This document shows positions 1-11,129 of a stretch of 64,000 nucleotides of DNA, in pieces; within the stretch, counting starts at the first letter, position 1, and the number at the start of each line of letters is the position of its first letter. The notes below the pieces were generated by a model. That model did not search any database, was not told the DNA's origin, and saw only the letters and a program-made list of their open reading frames with translations. Made by a program: the position numbers and the translations under genes. Origin of the DNA: Oxytricha trifallax (taxonomy: Eukaryota > Ciliophora > Spirotrichea > Sporadotrichida > Oxytrichidae); the NCBI GenBank assembly GCA_000711775.1, contig ARYC01000490.1:1-64000 (forward strand), in the 5' to 3' direction.

Positions 1-1387
1 GGTACTGGCATCTTCTTGATGAAGGAATAGAGCAAGCTTCACAGAGAGAGAAAGTCGCAAACAAAGTATGAAGTCAGGAAGAGACTTTATTCAAATATTT
101 AGCCTCCAGAGTCAATGAACATAGATGCTGGAGCGAGCAGCAAGAGAGGAAACTTAGGAGGAGGGAAGTAAGAAGTAGAAGAAAAGAAAGAGAAGCCAGC
201 TCCCTCTAAAGAATTTTAAATGTGACTTATATATTCATTAACTTAACTAAAAACTTATTTATATACATTCACTCTCCCTTCTTTAGCACACTTTTAAGCG
301 AACAAATTATCTACTCTCTTCGCTGAGCTTTTAATAAAGTTTACTGTGTCGATAGGTAGGTCATGCATCAAGTGATATAGCAGCAGTTTCTTGTAATGAA
401 CTTTTAATATTCCCCAGTAGAACTCAATTCCATTAAACTATGGACTGTAAGGTACGTTGAACACTGGCGTTATTCTAAGTTGTTCATAACTCTTTTCCTT
501 GTATATTTTGTTTTATGAACTGAAAGATTATCAACGAATAATATAATCTCTTATCCAGGGTACTTCTCTCTCAGCTGCTCTAAGAACTTAATATACTGCT
601 CTGTCTTAATAAAGCGAGGATGAATAACATAAGTTTCTAAACCAGCATCCTCGCTAATACCTCCAAGAATTGCAATTGTTTATACCTTGATTTTCTAGTC
701 ATATACTTCCATGTTGCTATGCCTCTTATACCAAGACTTCTAGATGAAAGTGTTGAAGGTAAACACAGCCTCGTCAGCATGAATAAACTTATGATTATTC
801 TATTAGGCTATCTGCATTTAATTATAAATATAATTTAAGTTGTTGTTGTATAATAGCAGAGTGAAATCAATTACTCTCTTGATACGATTCACACCTTTGT
901 AAGAGATACCGTTTCGTTTATAAATGTTTTGCAACAGACTATGCAGAGATCTTCAACTCAGGGAACTGGCGATAAAACATAATAGCTCGTTAGTCGAGAG
1001 AGAAGTGATCCCAATAATTCAAAGTTTTTTCATTAATAAGATAGTCAATATGCTTCTATAGAAACATAGACTTCCTCTTAGGCTAAGAATTCAGCTATTA
1101 TTGCTTTAATTATACAGCTTTCAAGCAGTGAGAACGAACAGTTGAGGGACTACGCTTTAAGAGCAGTGCAATAGACTTATAGTTCAGTACTGGTTTGACT
1201 TATTCACTATACATATCACATCCATATCGAAGTTTAAACACTAAATCTATATACTCATCATCATAAATAGAGCCCAAAAGCTTGTTATTTTTGTCTCGCA
1301 TTTAATTAATAACCCCAACCCCTAACAAATTCCCTACAAATCAAAGCACTTATAAACCTCATTAAGGGGTTTTGGGGTTTTGATCTC
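1..1387 (-). mobile_element. Partial TBE (telomere-bearing element), transposase end
   Basis: A Tc1/mariner-class TBE enters from the left edge of the window and ends at about 1387 in a terminal sequence containing GGGGTTTTGGGGTTTTG. The same type of terminus (AACC-rich, then CTACAAATCAAAGCA, then the G4T4 tract) recurs at about 12545-12622 and 22865-22960, so these three share a subfamily. It differs from the ends of the copy at 17277-21723. The element interrupts the unrelated ORF at 1388-2848, whose frame is open right up to the junction. The rest of the element lies outside the window. Confidence 0.8.
39..1301 (-). pseudogene. TBE transposase (IS630/Tc1-mariner DDE), frameshifted
   Basis: Read with TAA/TAG as Gln, the minus strand gives a DDE transposase starting MRDKNNKLLGSIYDDEY. 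An N-terminal helix-turn-helix-like part (KLRYGCD.., STVRSHCLKA) is followed by the catalytic pieces IHADEAVFTF (first Asp), LFVDNLSVHKTK (second Asp) and NVPYSPQFNGIEFYWG (Glu). These are the signatures of the TBE 42-kDa transposase. At least one frameshift lies between the N-terminal part and the first catalytic Asp, so this copy is probably inactive. Near-identical segments are recognisable at 17411-18869 and 21727-22858. The C-terminal tail after about 270 runs open to a TGA at 39-41 but is not recognisable. Confidence 0.8.
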
Positions 1388-2848
1388 AGATTAGGAATTC
1401 TAATTCTGAGAGCTAGAGTGTAGCTTGCTGAGCTCAGACATCCACATAGTCTCATCCTGTTCAAATATTTACTCAAGCAAGTCGAGTTCAAAATCCTTCA
1501 CAGATTAAAGCACCAATGCTAATCGCTCCAGCTGTAAGTTGATGTACGGGCGCTTCGAGAGCATCGTGAGGAGAATTCTCCTCTATGAAAAAACCCCTAT
1601 AAGCTCAGGTAGCATGCCTGTAGGGTTCTGCTTAACCTTAGTTATTGAAATCAAGGCTATCAGATCTTCCCTGAAAAGTTTGTTCACCTTTTGTAATGTT
1701 GAGATAAAGTCATTGTACAAAAAATTATTTTTGTTTTTGACGATTACCTCAGCCTCTTTTTCATTGAACCCACTCTTGACAAGAAACTATTTGAAGATCG
1801 CCAGGCTTTCCGGAGAAGTGGTGGTCTACAGCGATGAAAGTGAATTCAGATCAAGCAATAGAGCTATCAACCCAATAGTAATTGGTTAGCTGTTATCTTT
1901 TAGGTGTCTGTTTATTGATGATGCCATCGTCCCCAAAATTATTCTCTCTGCTTTATCAAAAAGTTGAGTGTCAACGCTATGATTTAAATATGGATAGAGC
2001 GTGTGAATCAGAGTTTGACCTTCCAATGGCAACTCTTTAATAGAGGTAGAGGCAGCCAAGTGAAATTTGAGGATTTGTGATTGGGAATAACTCTTGAGCT
2101 CACTCTCAATTTGTTAGATCTCCCTTGTTTTGAACAATTAGATTATATGCTTCTGTTGATGTTTCAGTTGACAATCAACACTGCCATCATAAAATTCTTT
2201 ATCCTAAATGAGGGACTGATCCTAAATGAGGGACTGATTTAATTTTAGAACCAAACTATGCTGAAACCCTTCATTAAGATCTGCGAAATGCTGAATGAGG
2301 AAGAATGATAATTTTGAAATATCATTGAAAGCTTAACTCGCTATCGTATGGCAGTCACTTGAAGTTTTTACTCTTGACTTCTGATTACTTTTGTTTATTT
2401 TGGATGGCACCTCTTAAGCTGATTCCCTTTTCTATAAGCATGAGTCTTCCCTGATCTTTGCTCCTCCAAGAGATCGCCTCAGAGATTGTCTCTTGACTCG
2501 GATGTAATTTTTTAATAGTTCACGATCTATCTCGTTTAGTGGGTATTCCGATAACTTTGGATGGTCTTGTATATCTTTAAAGGTTTTTTAATAATTGTTG
2601 GTAAAGCCCAAAATTATTTTTGAATCAGAACATGGCGCCTTAGGCTCAGTCTGATCATAAAACTTTTTAAACTCAGAATAGGTTTTCTAGATTTTACTTC
2701 GATTTTCTTTGCATTTGTACTTTTGTTCTCTTTTATTAATGTCTGCCGCTGACTTTGATGCTACTGACAACGTAGACTTGGTACTTGACAGCTTTGACTA
2801 AAATCGAGAATCATCACTATCGTACATTGATTCTGAAGAGTCGCTCAT
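1388..2848 (-). CDS. Unidentified germline-limited ORF, interrupted by the TBE
   Basis: From ATG at 2848 the minus strand stays open for about 485 codons under the ciliate code, up to the TBE junction. The product begins MSDSSESMYDSDDSRF, is Ser/Lys/Asp-rich for about 150 residues (coil-like, possibly nuclear), then becomes a more regular helical region ending near MWMSELSKLHSSSQ. Base composition is clearly less AT-biased than the host genes. A 19-bp direct duplication at 2201-2240 encodes a repeated QSLIQD. I recognise no family. The divergent neighbour ORF, the nearby Tc1-like transposase and the TBE interruption suggest it belongs to a mobile element rather than a host locus. Because the TBE sits in the 3' part, its original C-terminus is not seen here. 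Confidence 0.6.
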
Positions 2849-3212
2849 TTTCAAAATATGAATTTGTGATTATTTTAATCTTTAAAAATTTAAATTTAAA
2901 TCACTTGATATTGCACTTAAAAAACATACATGATTATAATTGATAAAAGGGGGGTGGTCAGGTCCTAAATTTGACAACATAATTTTTGCAAAAAAATCTA
3001 AAAAAAGTCCAAAAAAATCACAATAATCACAGAAAATCACATTATTTTTTGGAAAAAATTTATGACAGTTCCCCCCTACTTTTTTTGGAAAATCAATAAT
3101 GTTTAAGATTTTTCCACATTGCAATGTAAGTTTTTTAATATATTAGCTGTTTTCCTTATAGTTAAGAGAGTGATTATAAATTATTTTTAATTTGATATAG
3201 GTAATAACATTT
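2849..3212. other. Intergenic region between two divergent ORFs
   Basis: About 360 bp of AT-rich DNA between the start codons of the minus-strand ORF (2848) and the plus-strand ORF (3213). It has several A/T homopolymers and a short C run (3069-3074). A shared, divergent promoter is a reasonable inference; no promoter motif is recognised. Confidence 0.4.
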
Positions 3213-3862
3213 ATGGAGACAAATTCTATAAAAAGATCTTATCAGCAATTTCAGATGAGCGATATCCATGGTGAGGACAGCATCTTAAAGATTACTTTTC
3301 ACGAGCTTGGTGGAAAATTTAAGTCTAAGCTTGACATTTACACTTATCTTACTGAGATTCGTAAATATATAAGCCCTTAAAATTTATAGTGGGATACTAC
3401 ATGCCTCCCATTGATGGAGTCAACAGAGAATACTTGAGGTTAATATTTAAGGGGACTAAACAACTTCTTAAGATGGATCAGATCAAGATGGTTAAGGTCC
3501 CAAAATATGATGAACTTTCAGTGAGATAGCTTTTCATGCAGGTGTGTGACGATCAAGATCTCCGTATATACTTGCCAGATATGTCGGAGAAATCGAAGCC
3601 TATTGATAGACAATATTTTTTCAACGTCCTCAATACGGTTTAGCCGGACTATCTTACCCACATAATCAATAAGTACAGGGTAATGAGGAACAGCTTAGAT
3701 GGTCAAAGTTAGAAGAATGACTTCATACTTATTTCAGATAACTGGTTTTCTCAGCTAACGAGCCATCCATTTATTTCAAGTAATTTTCTTGTCCCTTAAC
3801 TCAATACAAAATAGAAAAATCTGGCAGGACAATGCAACTTCTAAAAGCTTCAGCAAAGTTGA
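3213..3862 (+). pseudogene. Unidentified ORF divergent from 1388-2848
   Basis: Starts METNSIKRSYQQFQMSD and reads for about 60 codons. After one frame change near 3370-3390 it continues as a well-formed protein segment with VGYYMPPIDGVNREYLRL, KYDELSVRQLFMQV and DFILISDNWFSQLTSHPF, ending at TGA 3860-3862. The composition is GC-richer than the host genes and like that of its divergent neighbour. I do not recognise the family. The frame change may be decay, a small IES or an intron. Possible coding remnants continue to about 4070. Confidence 0.45.
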
Positions 3863-4085
3863 TGAAAGCCAGAAAACCTAAATAGTCTCCGCCCAAAGTC
3901 TTGTCACTTAAACGATTCAAGGGGATCGAGAATGCTTCAGCTGGCAAAGGAAGCAGGCCAAATGACGGTGCTCGTCTGATGGAAGCGAACACCACAATGT
4001 TTGAATTTCAATCAGACACTGGAATGATGAACAATAATGCTTTAAGATTTAATATTTGAGCTTACTAGCCTTAATTATATTCACT

Positions 4086-5350
4086 TCATAAATCAAACTT
4101 TTTCAACTTTTTCTTGCAAATTTCTCTTATTATACCATCATTAATGCTGCTAAAGGCATTTCTCAAAACTTGCTTAGCATCGAGTCTCTGTTCTTGCCAG
4201 ACAATCTTCATTTTCATTCTCTTGAATTGATTCTTAAGTACGGAAAAGTAATTCTCAATAGGATTGTATTGAGGTGAGTAGGGAGGAGTGAATATGAGAG
4301 TCATGTTCAATTGTTCGCTTAGAGCTTTTATCCTTTTGCTGTGATGTACTCTTAGATTGTCAAGAACTATAGCAAGCCTGTTTTCGGTGTTTTATTCTTG
4401 CAATCCTATGAGAAAGTCATAAAATTTTTCAATATCGACTGACCTCTCGTAACTGTAATACAGTTCTAAAACTCTATCTGGAGACACTCCCGCAACTACC
4501 GCAATGCTCTTCGTGAATTGTAATTTGTCCTTCACCTCAATATTTTGATATGGATTGCTGAACTCTTGTTTGAGATTGGTCGAGTAAGTAAACATAACCT
4601 CATCAATAAAGACAACCTTCCTTCCTTATTGAAGTGCGTTAGCTATTTTATATCTCATCTCTAAGTACAGTTCCTGTGTTTTATGATTTTAAAGCGGGCT
4701 CATGTATTTGCGAATACTTATAAACTTCCTCTTAAAGCCGCAGTCTCTATATAGCTTGGAAAGTATAGAGGGCGACAGTCTTTTCTCAGGGTATTTTCTA
4801 TGGAACATCACGCATCTCTCTGCAAGAGTCATCCCTGCTTGACTCTGTAGAGTGCTCTAATTCGTAAGATAGTCAACATTCTCATTAGATAGCTTTCCAA
4901 GTTTCTGTTATTAGGGACTGGCAATTGCTTTCTAACTTCTGAACGTGCAAATGGTTTTTACAATTGAGCTTAAGATGCCAGTAAGTTCACTTATTAACGA
5001 GTAGCTTAGGTAGGTTGCTGAATCCTTGTCTGGATCTCGGCATCTGAGCCTAAGGAAAATTATTAAGTCTTGGACAGTCGAAAAGGCTCCTGGATGGTTC
5101 ATCGTTATCACCTTGTTGTTGTGAGTTATTGGAGGTTGTTTGTAATTGCAAATCTAATTTTAAAATTATCAATCTATTTCTCAATTGATCAATTTAGTCA
5201 GGCAATGTCGAGATAGTATAGCATTCTTCTTATAAATCTTTCTTATAATGTCAAGTATATTAGAAATCTTGGCATAGTTATAGTAGTGAATTAGATAGGC
5301 CTTGTTCGCATCTCATACAATGAGAACGGAAGATGAGAAATGTTTAAGCT
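4086..5350 (-). pseudogene. Tc1/mariner-type transposase (D34E), not TBE
   Basis: Minus-strand reading gives LDNLRVHHSKRIKALSEQ and then TPPYSPQYNPIENYFSVLKN: the second catalytic Asp and the Glu with 34 residues between them, the classical Tc1/IS630 spacing. The C-terminus ends at TGA 4086-4088 after CKKKLKKFDL. Upstream the segment from 4392 to 4595 (VLELYYSYERSVDIEKFYDFLIGL) is still coding-like. Nearer 5200-5350 the frame is broken by TGA codons, so the gene is damaged or holds introns or IESs. It differs clearly from the TBE transposase (NVPYSPQFNGIE). No terminal inverted repeats were found by eye. Confidence 0.7.
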
Positions 5351-5526
5351 TTTGAACCATGAGAGATTTAACTTTAGTTTTTTGACTTCATGATACTTTA
5401 CTTTGCTTCTTTATCTTTCTAATCATTCTTTGAACTATTATACCAAGATCCCTCTGCTTCTCATTTGCATCTCTAAAATGAATCTTCGAAGCATTCACAA
5501 CAATGTCATAATCTTATTACTTGTCC

Positions 5527-5670
5527 AATACCTGCGAGACCTGCAATACCTACAATACCTGCGATACCTGCGAAACCTGCGATCCCTGCAATACGTGCAA
5601 TACCTGCGATCCGTGCGATACCTGCGATACTTGCGATACCTGCAATACTTGCAATACCTGCGATACCTGC
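5527..5670. repeat. 9-bp minisatellite, about 16 units
   Basis: Sixteen consecutive units of consensus AATACCTGC / GATACCTGC with few substitutions and no length change. Because the unit is three codons long, both strands stay open across the array. The plus strand would read as a Tyr-Leu-Arg/Gln repeat and the minus strand as an Arg-Tyr-Cys/Arg repeat. It borders the LINE-like fragment. I see no reason to call it a gene. Confidence 0.9.
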
Positions 5671-5939
5671 AGCACGAAAACTTTATCGTGACCTTAAATG
5701 AAGCTCGCATTATTCTAGCTCATGAAGCTTCTATAATTTTAGATTCAAGACAAGTTGAGATAAGAGCGTAGTTCTTGTGTGAATAATACTTACTCCTTTT
5801 TATTCATAATTATATTTTGGTAAGATTCATGTACGTGCCCACATGCTAATTTTATATTTTACACCCACTAATCATTCTGTTAGGTGCTTTGGTTTAACTT
5901 GAGCATCTGATCTCTGTAGATTGTCAGATGAGATGAAAC

Positions 5940-6800
5940 GATGGAAATAGGGGATCGATAAGACTATTTTTATTTTTACTATGAGATTCCCATAGTGATT
6001 CGCTAAGATGAGATGACTAACAATACTTCAAACAGAGGCTCTCTCAATTGAGCTCAGCAGAGCTCAAAGCAAAATTGACAAGATAGTAAAGAACATTCAC
6101 TGGTTTTAATTCGACGTTAGGGTGCTGAGGCCTTTATTATATCATTGGTAACTATTGAAGCCAATAGTCCCAATGCCTTTGTGAAGGTAGCCTCAACTAG
6201 ATTTAGTGAATTTAAATTATTGATTATTATTTCTTTACCTTCAAATTCAAAAAATATAGACTAATTTCTTTAATATGGTCTGGTTTAGCTGATGCTAGTA
6301 TGGGAGTGAGTTTCGTTTGAACTCTTGAGAAGATATATTGTTAGTATATAATTTGGTAGAGATAATCATCACTTTTAAATCTATTGAGGTATGATGTTTT
6401 CTATTCACTATGAACATCTTAAATAACTTCCTCGAAGATCTTTATTGGGTGTTAGCTTATGTTGAGTCCCAAGTACCTAAATTTCTTCTTATATTACGAT
6501 AGATTTGTAAAGTCGAATTTTTAAGCACTAATGTCCACGCATTTATCATCATTAATTATTAATCCGTAGTCCTTAAAGTGGTCTCTAACTTTTTATTTCA
6601 GGTCGACAATATTGTCTCCTGGGTCAAATTTAAAAGCTATATCATCTGCAAATACTTTGATTTTCTTTCTTATCTTGTAGTTGTACCTTATTTCAAAGGA
6701 CCTTATCGCAATATCTAGAAGTAATACGAAGTATAAAATTTGATGTCTTGCCTCTTTATGGCACTCCTCTACTGATTGAAATCTTTGTATTTTACAAGTG
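5940..6800 (-). pseudogene. Non-LTR (LINE-type) reverse transcriptase fragment
   Basis: On the minus strand a GVPQ-like motif region (RGVPQRG) is followed, after a frame change, by FADDIAFKFDPGDN (the [YF]xDD catalytic box), YGLIINDDKC and KKFRYLGLNIS. These are the order and spacing of palm motifs B to E of a reverse transcriptase. The N-terminal fingers and endonuclease are absent: the foldback at 6865-7905 lies directly upstream. The 3' part dissolves into unrecognisable sequence before the minisatellite. LINE elements are known in oxytrichid germline genomes. The lineage assignment is inferred from the RT motifs alone. Confidence 0.7.
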
Positions 6801-6864
6801 TAAATTATAAGGTTGTATTAGATGTGTAGCAGTTATTTCAAAATTTTATCCCATATGTTTACCT

Positions 6865-7905
6865 CGTCGTCAGTATGTGTTCTGACCGACACCCGACCCC
6901 CACCCCGTACCCTCCTTCTTGGTAGTACACCCCTTCTTGGTAGTACACCCCTTCTTGGTAGTACCCCCCCCTTCTTTGTAGTACCCCCCGTACCTCCGAC
7001 CCCCCCTAAAATATCCTTTTTTTTCAAATTTTTATTCTCAGGGTCTAAATCAATTTCCTTCTTGACATCTCTACATCATAAATTTTATATTTTATATATA
7101 AAATTTCATAATTTTATCAAATTTATTATTTATATATTTATGCCTTAAATGATTTGATTTTTAAGTTTTGACAAGTTTCACAATGTTTTTCAACATTTTT
7201 TTGCCTATCCTATTTGAAAAATATATAAAAAATAATTTTCCATTACAAATTTTAAAATTTAAATTATAATTAATTTTTATTGACAACCATACACAAATTT
7301 TATTCTAAATTTTTTTTTCGCTTAAATCAACTTCATTCGATTTCATTACAAGAAAGAGTATGATTAACTTTTCAAAATTTTTTAATTTTTTTCATTAACA
7401 ATTACAAAATATTGAAAATTTTTATTTTAAAAAGTTAATCATACTCTTTCTTGTAATGAAATCGAATGAAGTTGATTTAAGCGAAAAAAAAATTTAGAAT
7501 AAAATTTGTGTATGGTTGTCAATAAAAATTAATTATAAATTAAATTTTAAAATTTGTAATTGAAAATTATTTTTTATATATTTTTCACAAAGGATAGGCA
7601 AAAAAATTTTGAAAAACATTGTGAAACTTGTCAAAACTTAAAAATCAAATCATATAAGGCATTAATATCGAATTTATAAATTTTGATAAAATTATGAAAT
7701 TTTATATATAAAAAAATAGAATTTATGATATCGAGATGTCAAGAAGGAAATCGATTTAGACCCTAAGGATAAAAAATTTGATATGAAATAGGATATTTTA
7801 GGAGTAAGAGGAGGTAGGGGGAACGGGTTGGTAGGGGGGGTACTATTAAGAAGGAGGGTACGGGGGGGGGTCGGGTATCGGTTAGAACAAGTATATGTCT
7901 GACCT
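6865..7905. mobile_element. Foldback element, two ~500-bp inverted arms
   Basis: The sequence from about 6865 to 7373 returns as its reverse complement from about 7431 to 7905, round an AT-rich centre of about 57 bp. The inner arm (AAGAAAGAGTATGATTAACTTTT) is almost perfect. The outer arms carry C-rich or G-rich tracts (CCCGACCCCC and its complement), and the left arm has about three copies of CTTCTTGGTAGTACACCCC. No transposase is inside. It lies between the LINE-type RT fragment and the acidic ORF at 7906-8198. Short ORFs here are by-products of the arms. Confidence 0.85.
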
Positions 7906-8198
7906 AAGAATTCTGGTCTTATCATCCCAGAATTCTGATCAGATTTCTGTTCTGGTTAAATGGTCGTGACGTATTAGGTACTAAATAGGTCAGGTTCAAG
8001 AGGTGGCTCCTCCTAGGCTTTTTGGGTGTCAGAGTCATCTGGATCTTATTTGAACTCATTGAAGTCATCATAAACTTCATATTCAAGGTCCCAGATGTCT
8101 ACTCCCTCACTTTCCGAATCTAAGAATATGTCAAATTGAGGTACGCTAAAGTGTTTAGCGCCTCTCATTACTGCTGCCAAAGCCGTCATGTGTGACAT
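7906..8198 (-). CDS. Short acidic ORF of unknown function
   Basis: ATG at 8198 on the minus strand opens a frame MSHMTALAAVMRGAKHF followed by a strongly acidic stretch (DSESEGVDIWDLEYEV, QDPDDSDTQ), and continues open into the right arm of the foldback element. Base composition is balanced and unlike the AT-rich flanks, as in the other mobile ORFs near the left edge. It may be the 5' part of a LINE-associated or transposon ORF cut by the foldback; this is inference. No family is recognised. Confidence 0.35.
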
Positions 8199-11129
8199 CG
8201 TTTTCACTTAAATTCTAATTTAATCTAAAATCAATAAATAATTATATTATTAAAAATTTCATTAAAATCAGAAATAAATGGCCCAAATAGTTTGACTATT
8301 CATTAAAATTAAAATACAATATTTTTAAATCTTAAAAACCATTCTATCTAAAAATATTGATAATCTAAATAAGAAATGTTAAATGAAAACCATATTTACT
8401 TTATATTTGAAATAAATTTATTTAATAATAACTGAAAGCAGAAAAATGGATATTAATGCTATAGGAAGATAACTTCCTATTTGTTATGGATACATTATTT
8501 ATATATTATAAATTGACTTTAAATCTATATCCATAGTTTAATTCAAGAATTAGGGATAAATGTAAGCTGTTTAAATAATACTTATTATTTATTCATCATT
8601 TTAATGTTAATTTTTTTATTTCACTTATAGTGATTTAAGTTGACTACAATTAAATATAATTCTTAAACATATAATTTGAATATTAAGTTTAACTTTTAAA
8701 ATAATATATTCTCTGAGGTCAATTAATTTCATTAATATACCTGGTTTCATTCTGGTTTAAAATTATGGAAATAAAGAAAAGATAATATTGCTGCGTTTAA
8801 ATGAAAATAATAAGATTATTCTATAAAGCCAACTATCTTTAATTGTTTTTCCAATCCATTTTAGGTTACTGAACATGCTACAGCATAAAAAAGGAATTTA
8901 ATATTTAAAGCGGTGTGATTACACAGTGTGTTTTTTGAAAGTCTTCACATCTAGTAGCACTCTACTCATTTGGGACCTGGAATGTCACGGATAGCAATCA
9001 TCATTCATTCTTATACACAATCGCTTAATTTAGAATTTCATTCAGGCGTAAAATTGAATATGTAAAATTATTTGATTCTAATTAATAACTACAAAATTTA
9101 AAATTAAGGATAATGTTATATAAAAAAATAGATATAATTTTGAATATTTAATTTGTTCCTATTGTAACATTATTGATTATATTTAAATTTGCTTTAAGGA
9201 TAAACTTTAACCAATAAATAATTTTACATCCCTATATCTCACTTTTATACTTGTATTAGTTTTTCTTAAAACATAAATAATGTGAGTATCTGAATCTAAT
9301 AATCAAGTATACAAATTAAATCTTCTATTTTTGCATCTTCAAGAACTAAACTTTATACAAATATTTATATATTTTTAAAATAGAAGTTGTATTTTTCTTT
9401 TCAAGCAAAGCTAAAAATATCTAATTACTTGATATCCCAACAATTAATTAATTATTATCTTTCTTAGTCTCATGTTTATCTGAAGCATTCTTACCTATCT
9501 TCATGACCTGGATAATTTTAATAAGATGCTTTTAGAAACAATAATGAGGCTGGCTCACTAAATACAATAATATTAATTATAAAATTATTTAAATCATAAA
9601 AGATAATTTGTAATAAATTTTATAATTTAAAATAATTATTGTAAAAGTCTCATTATATTATGCATTCATATTGACATACTATTTCTAAATAGTTTTATTA
9701 AACACGATATAAAAAATTGTATGTTAAATTGCTGATTCTTATCCTAATATTAATATTACCTTTTAATGATTAATCCAAATTGATGAATATTCAGGCATAT
9801 TATAAATGATTGTCTAGCCTTATCTTTTAAATTAATTTTAAATAATTTATTTTAATTTATTTATATTTTTATATTCTGATTTTTATTTAGATTATTTTTA
9901 CTTCTTTGGCATTTTCAGAGAATTTTAATGGTTAACTGAAATTAGATTGGTGAATTCTTAATTTTCACAAAGTCAACTTAGAATAATGTTAGAAATCAAG
10001 CTTAAAATCACTGTAATCTAATTACTTATCATAAATCAGATGCCTCACTTAACAACATAATAGCAAAAACTTGACTTATTTCTTGGAATCACAAATTTAT
10101 TATGGAAATTTCAGTATCTTTCCTAAACAACAATCTTTAAGTTTAAAACACTGTAAACAATATAATATTTGTAAATAATTAGTTCATATTAAATCCAAAA
10201 GTTTTTGGGGTTTAGACCCTTTATTATTTTGCATAGATAATTTATGTGATATTTTAACATAGTTTTAGGCAAAATTTTAAGGAAAATTTTTAACGCCCAA
10301 AAAATTCCTTAAAAAACTTACTTTTTAATAAAAAATTGGATTTTATAGATTCTAGCTAAATTAAAAGAAGTTTTGTTTTGTCTTTTTTCTCGAATTTTTT
10401 TAAAAAATTTGGATGAATACATAGGGTAATGGAATTTTTTTTGTTACTATTTCTCAATAAATCTGCCATTGTTGAAGATAAATTGAATTAGCCTAATTTA
10501 AACAATATTTTCAACCTTAAGAATGAAGGATAATAAAAAATAACTTAAAATATAATTGATTTACCTAATTTTATCTTTACAATTAAATAAAAAAGAAAAC
10601 TTAATGCTTGGCTAATCATTTATTCTTATTTATATTTTTTGGAACATAATTGTTTAAATATTTTATATTTTATGAATCTAAACCCTGTCAACATTTAATA
10701 TTAAATATTAATAGCATATGAAATCCAATTGATAAATTACCACATTTATAACAAATAAGTTAGCCTTGTACTCAGAAATATAATGAGATAACCAAATATG
10801 AAATATTTAATATTACAAAATTATTGAGCCTCAAAATAGAATAAATCTCTCCTCAGTCTACTTAAAATATATTATTATAGTTTAATGCTAAACTACTTCC
10901 ACAAATGTAACTACAGAATTTTTTTTATATGTTTCATATTTTTATAGCTAATTAGTTGAAGAGTAGATATTAAATTGTTTATCATAAGTTGATGAGCTAC
11001 GAATCCTAAAGAATTTATAATTAAAATCAAAAATAAAAATCCTCCAATTCAATCATTGTTGGTGTGGAATCTCTTTATTTCTACCTTAGCAAGGGGAAAA
11101 ATAAGAGCTTAATAATAGAAATTTAAATT
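8199..11129. other. AT-rich germline DNA, no clear gene
   Basis: About 2.9 kb of very AT-rich sequence. I see isolated coding-like patches on the minus strand (about 8930-9060 and 9430-9540) but no frame I can join to a gene. They may be stray MDS pieces or chance open frames, since only TGA stops translation here. Confidence 0.5.

Noticed and set aside
5403-5771. Tyr-Leu-Arg repeat protein
   Set aside because: The frame is open only because the 9-bp minisatellite unit lacks stops on both strands.
6822-7148. Pro/Thr-rich ORF as a protein
   Set aside because: It is made by the C-rich arm of a foldback, is mirrored by the other arm, and has no independent coding signal.
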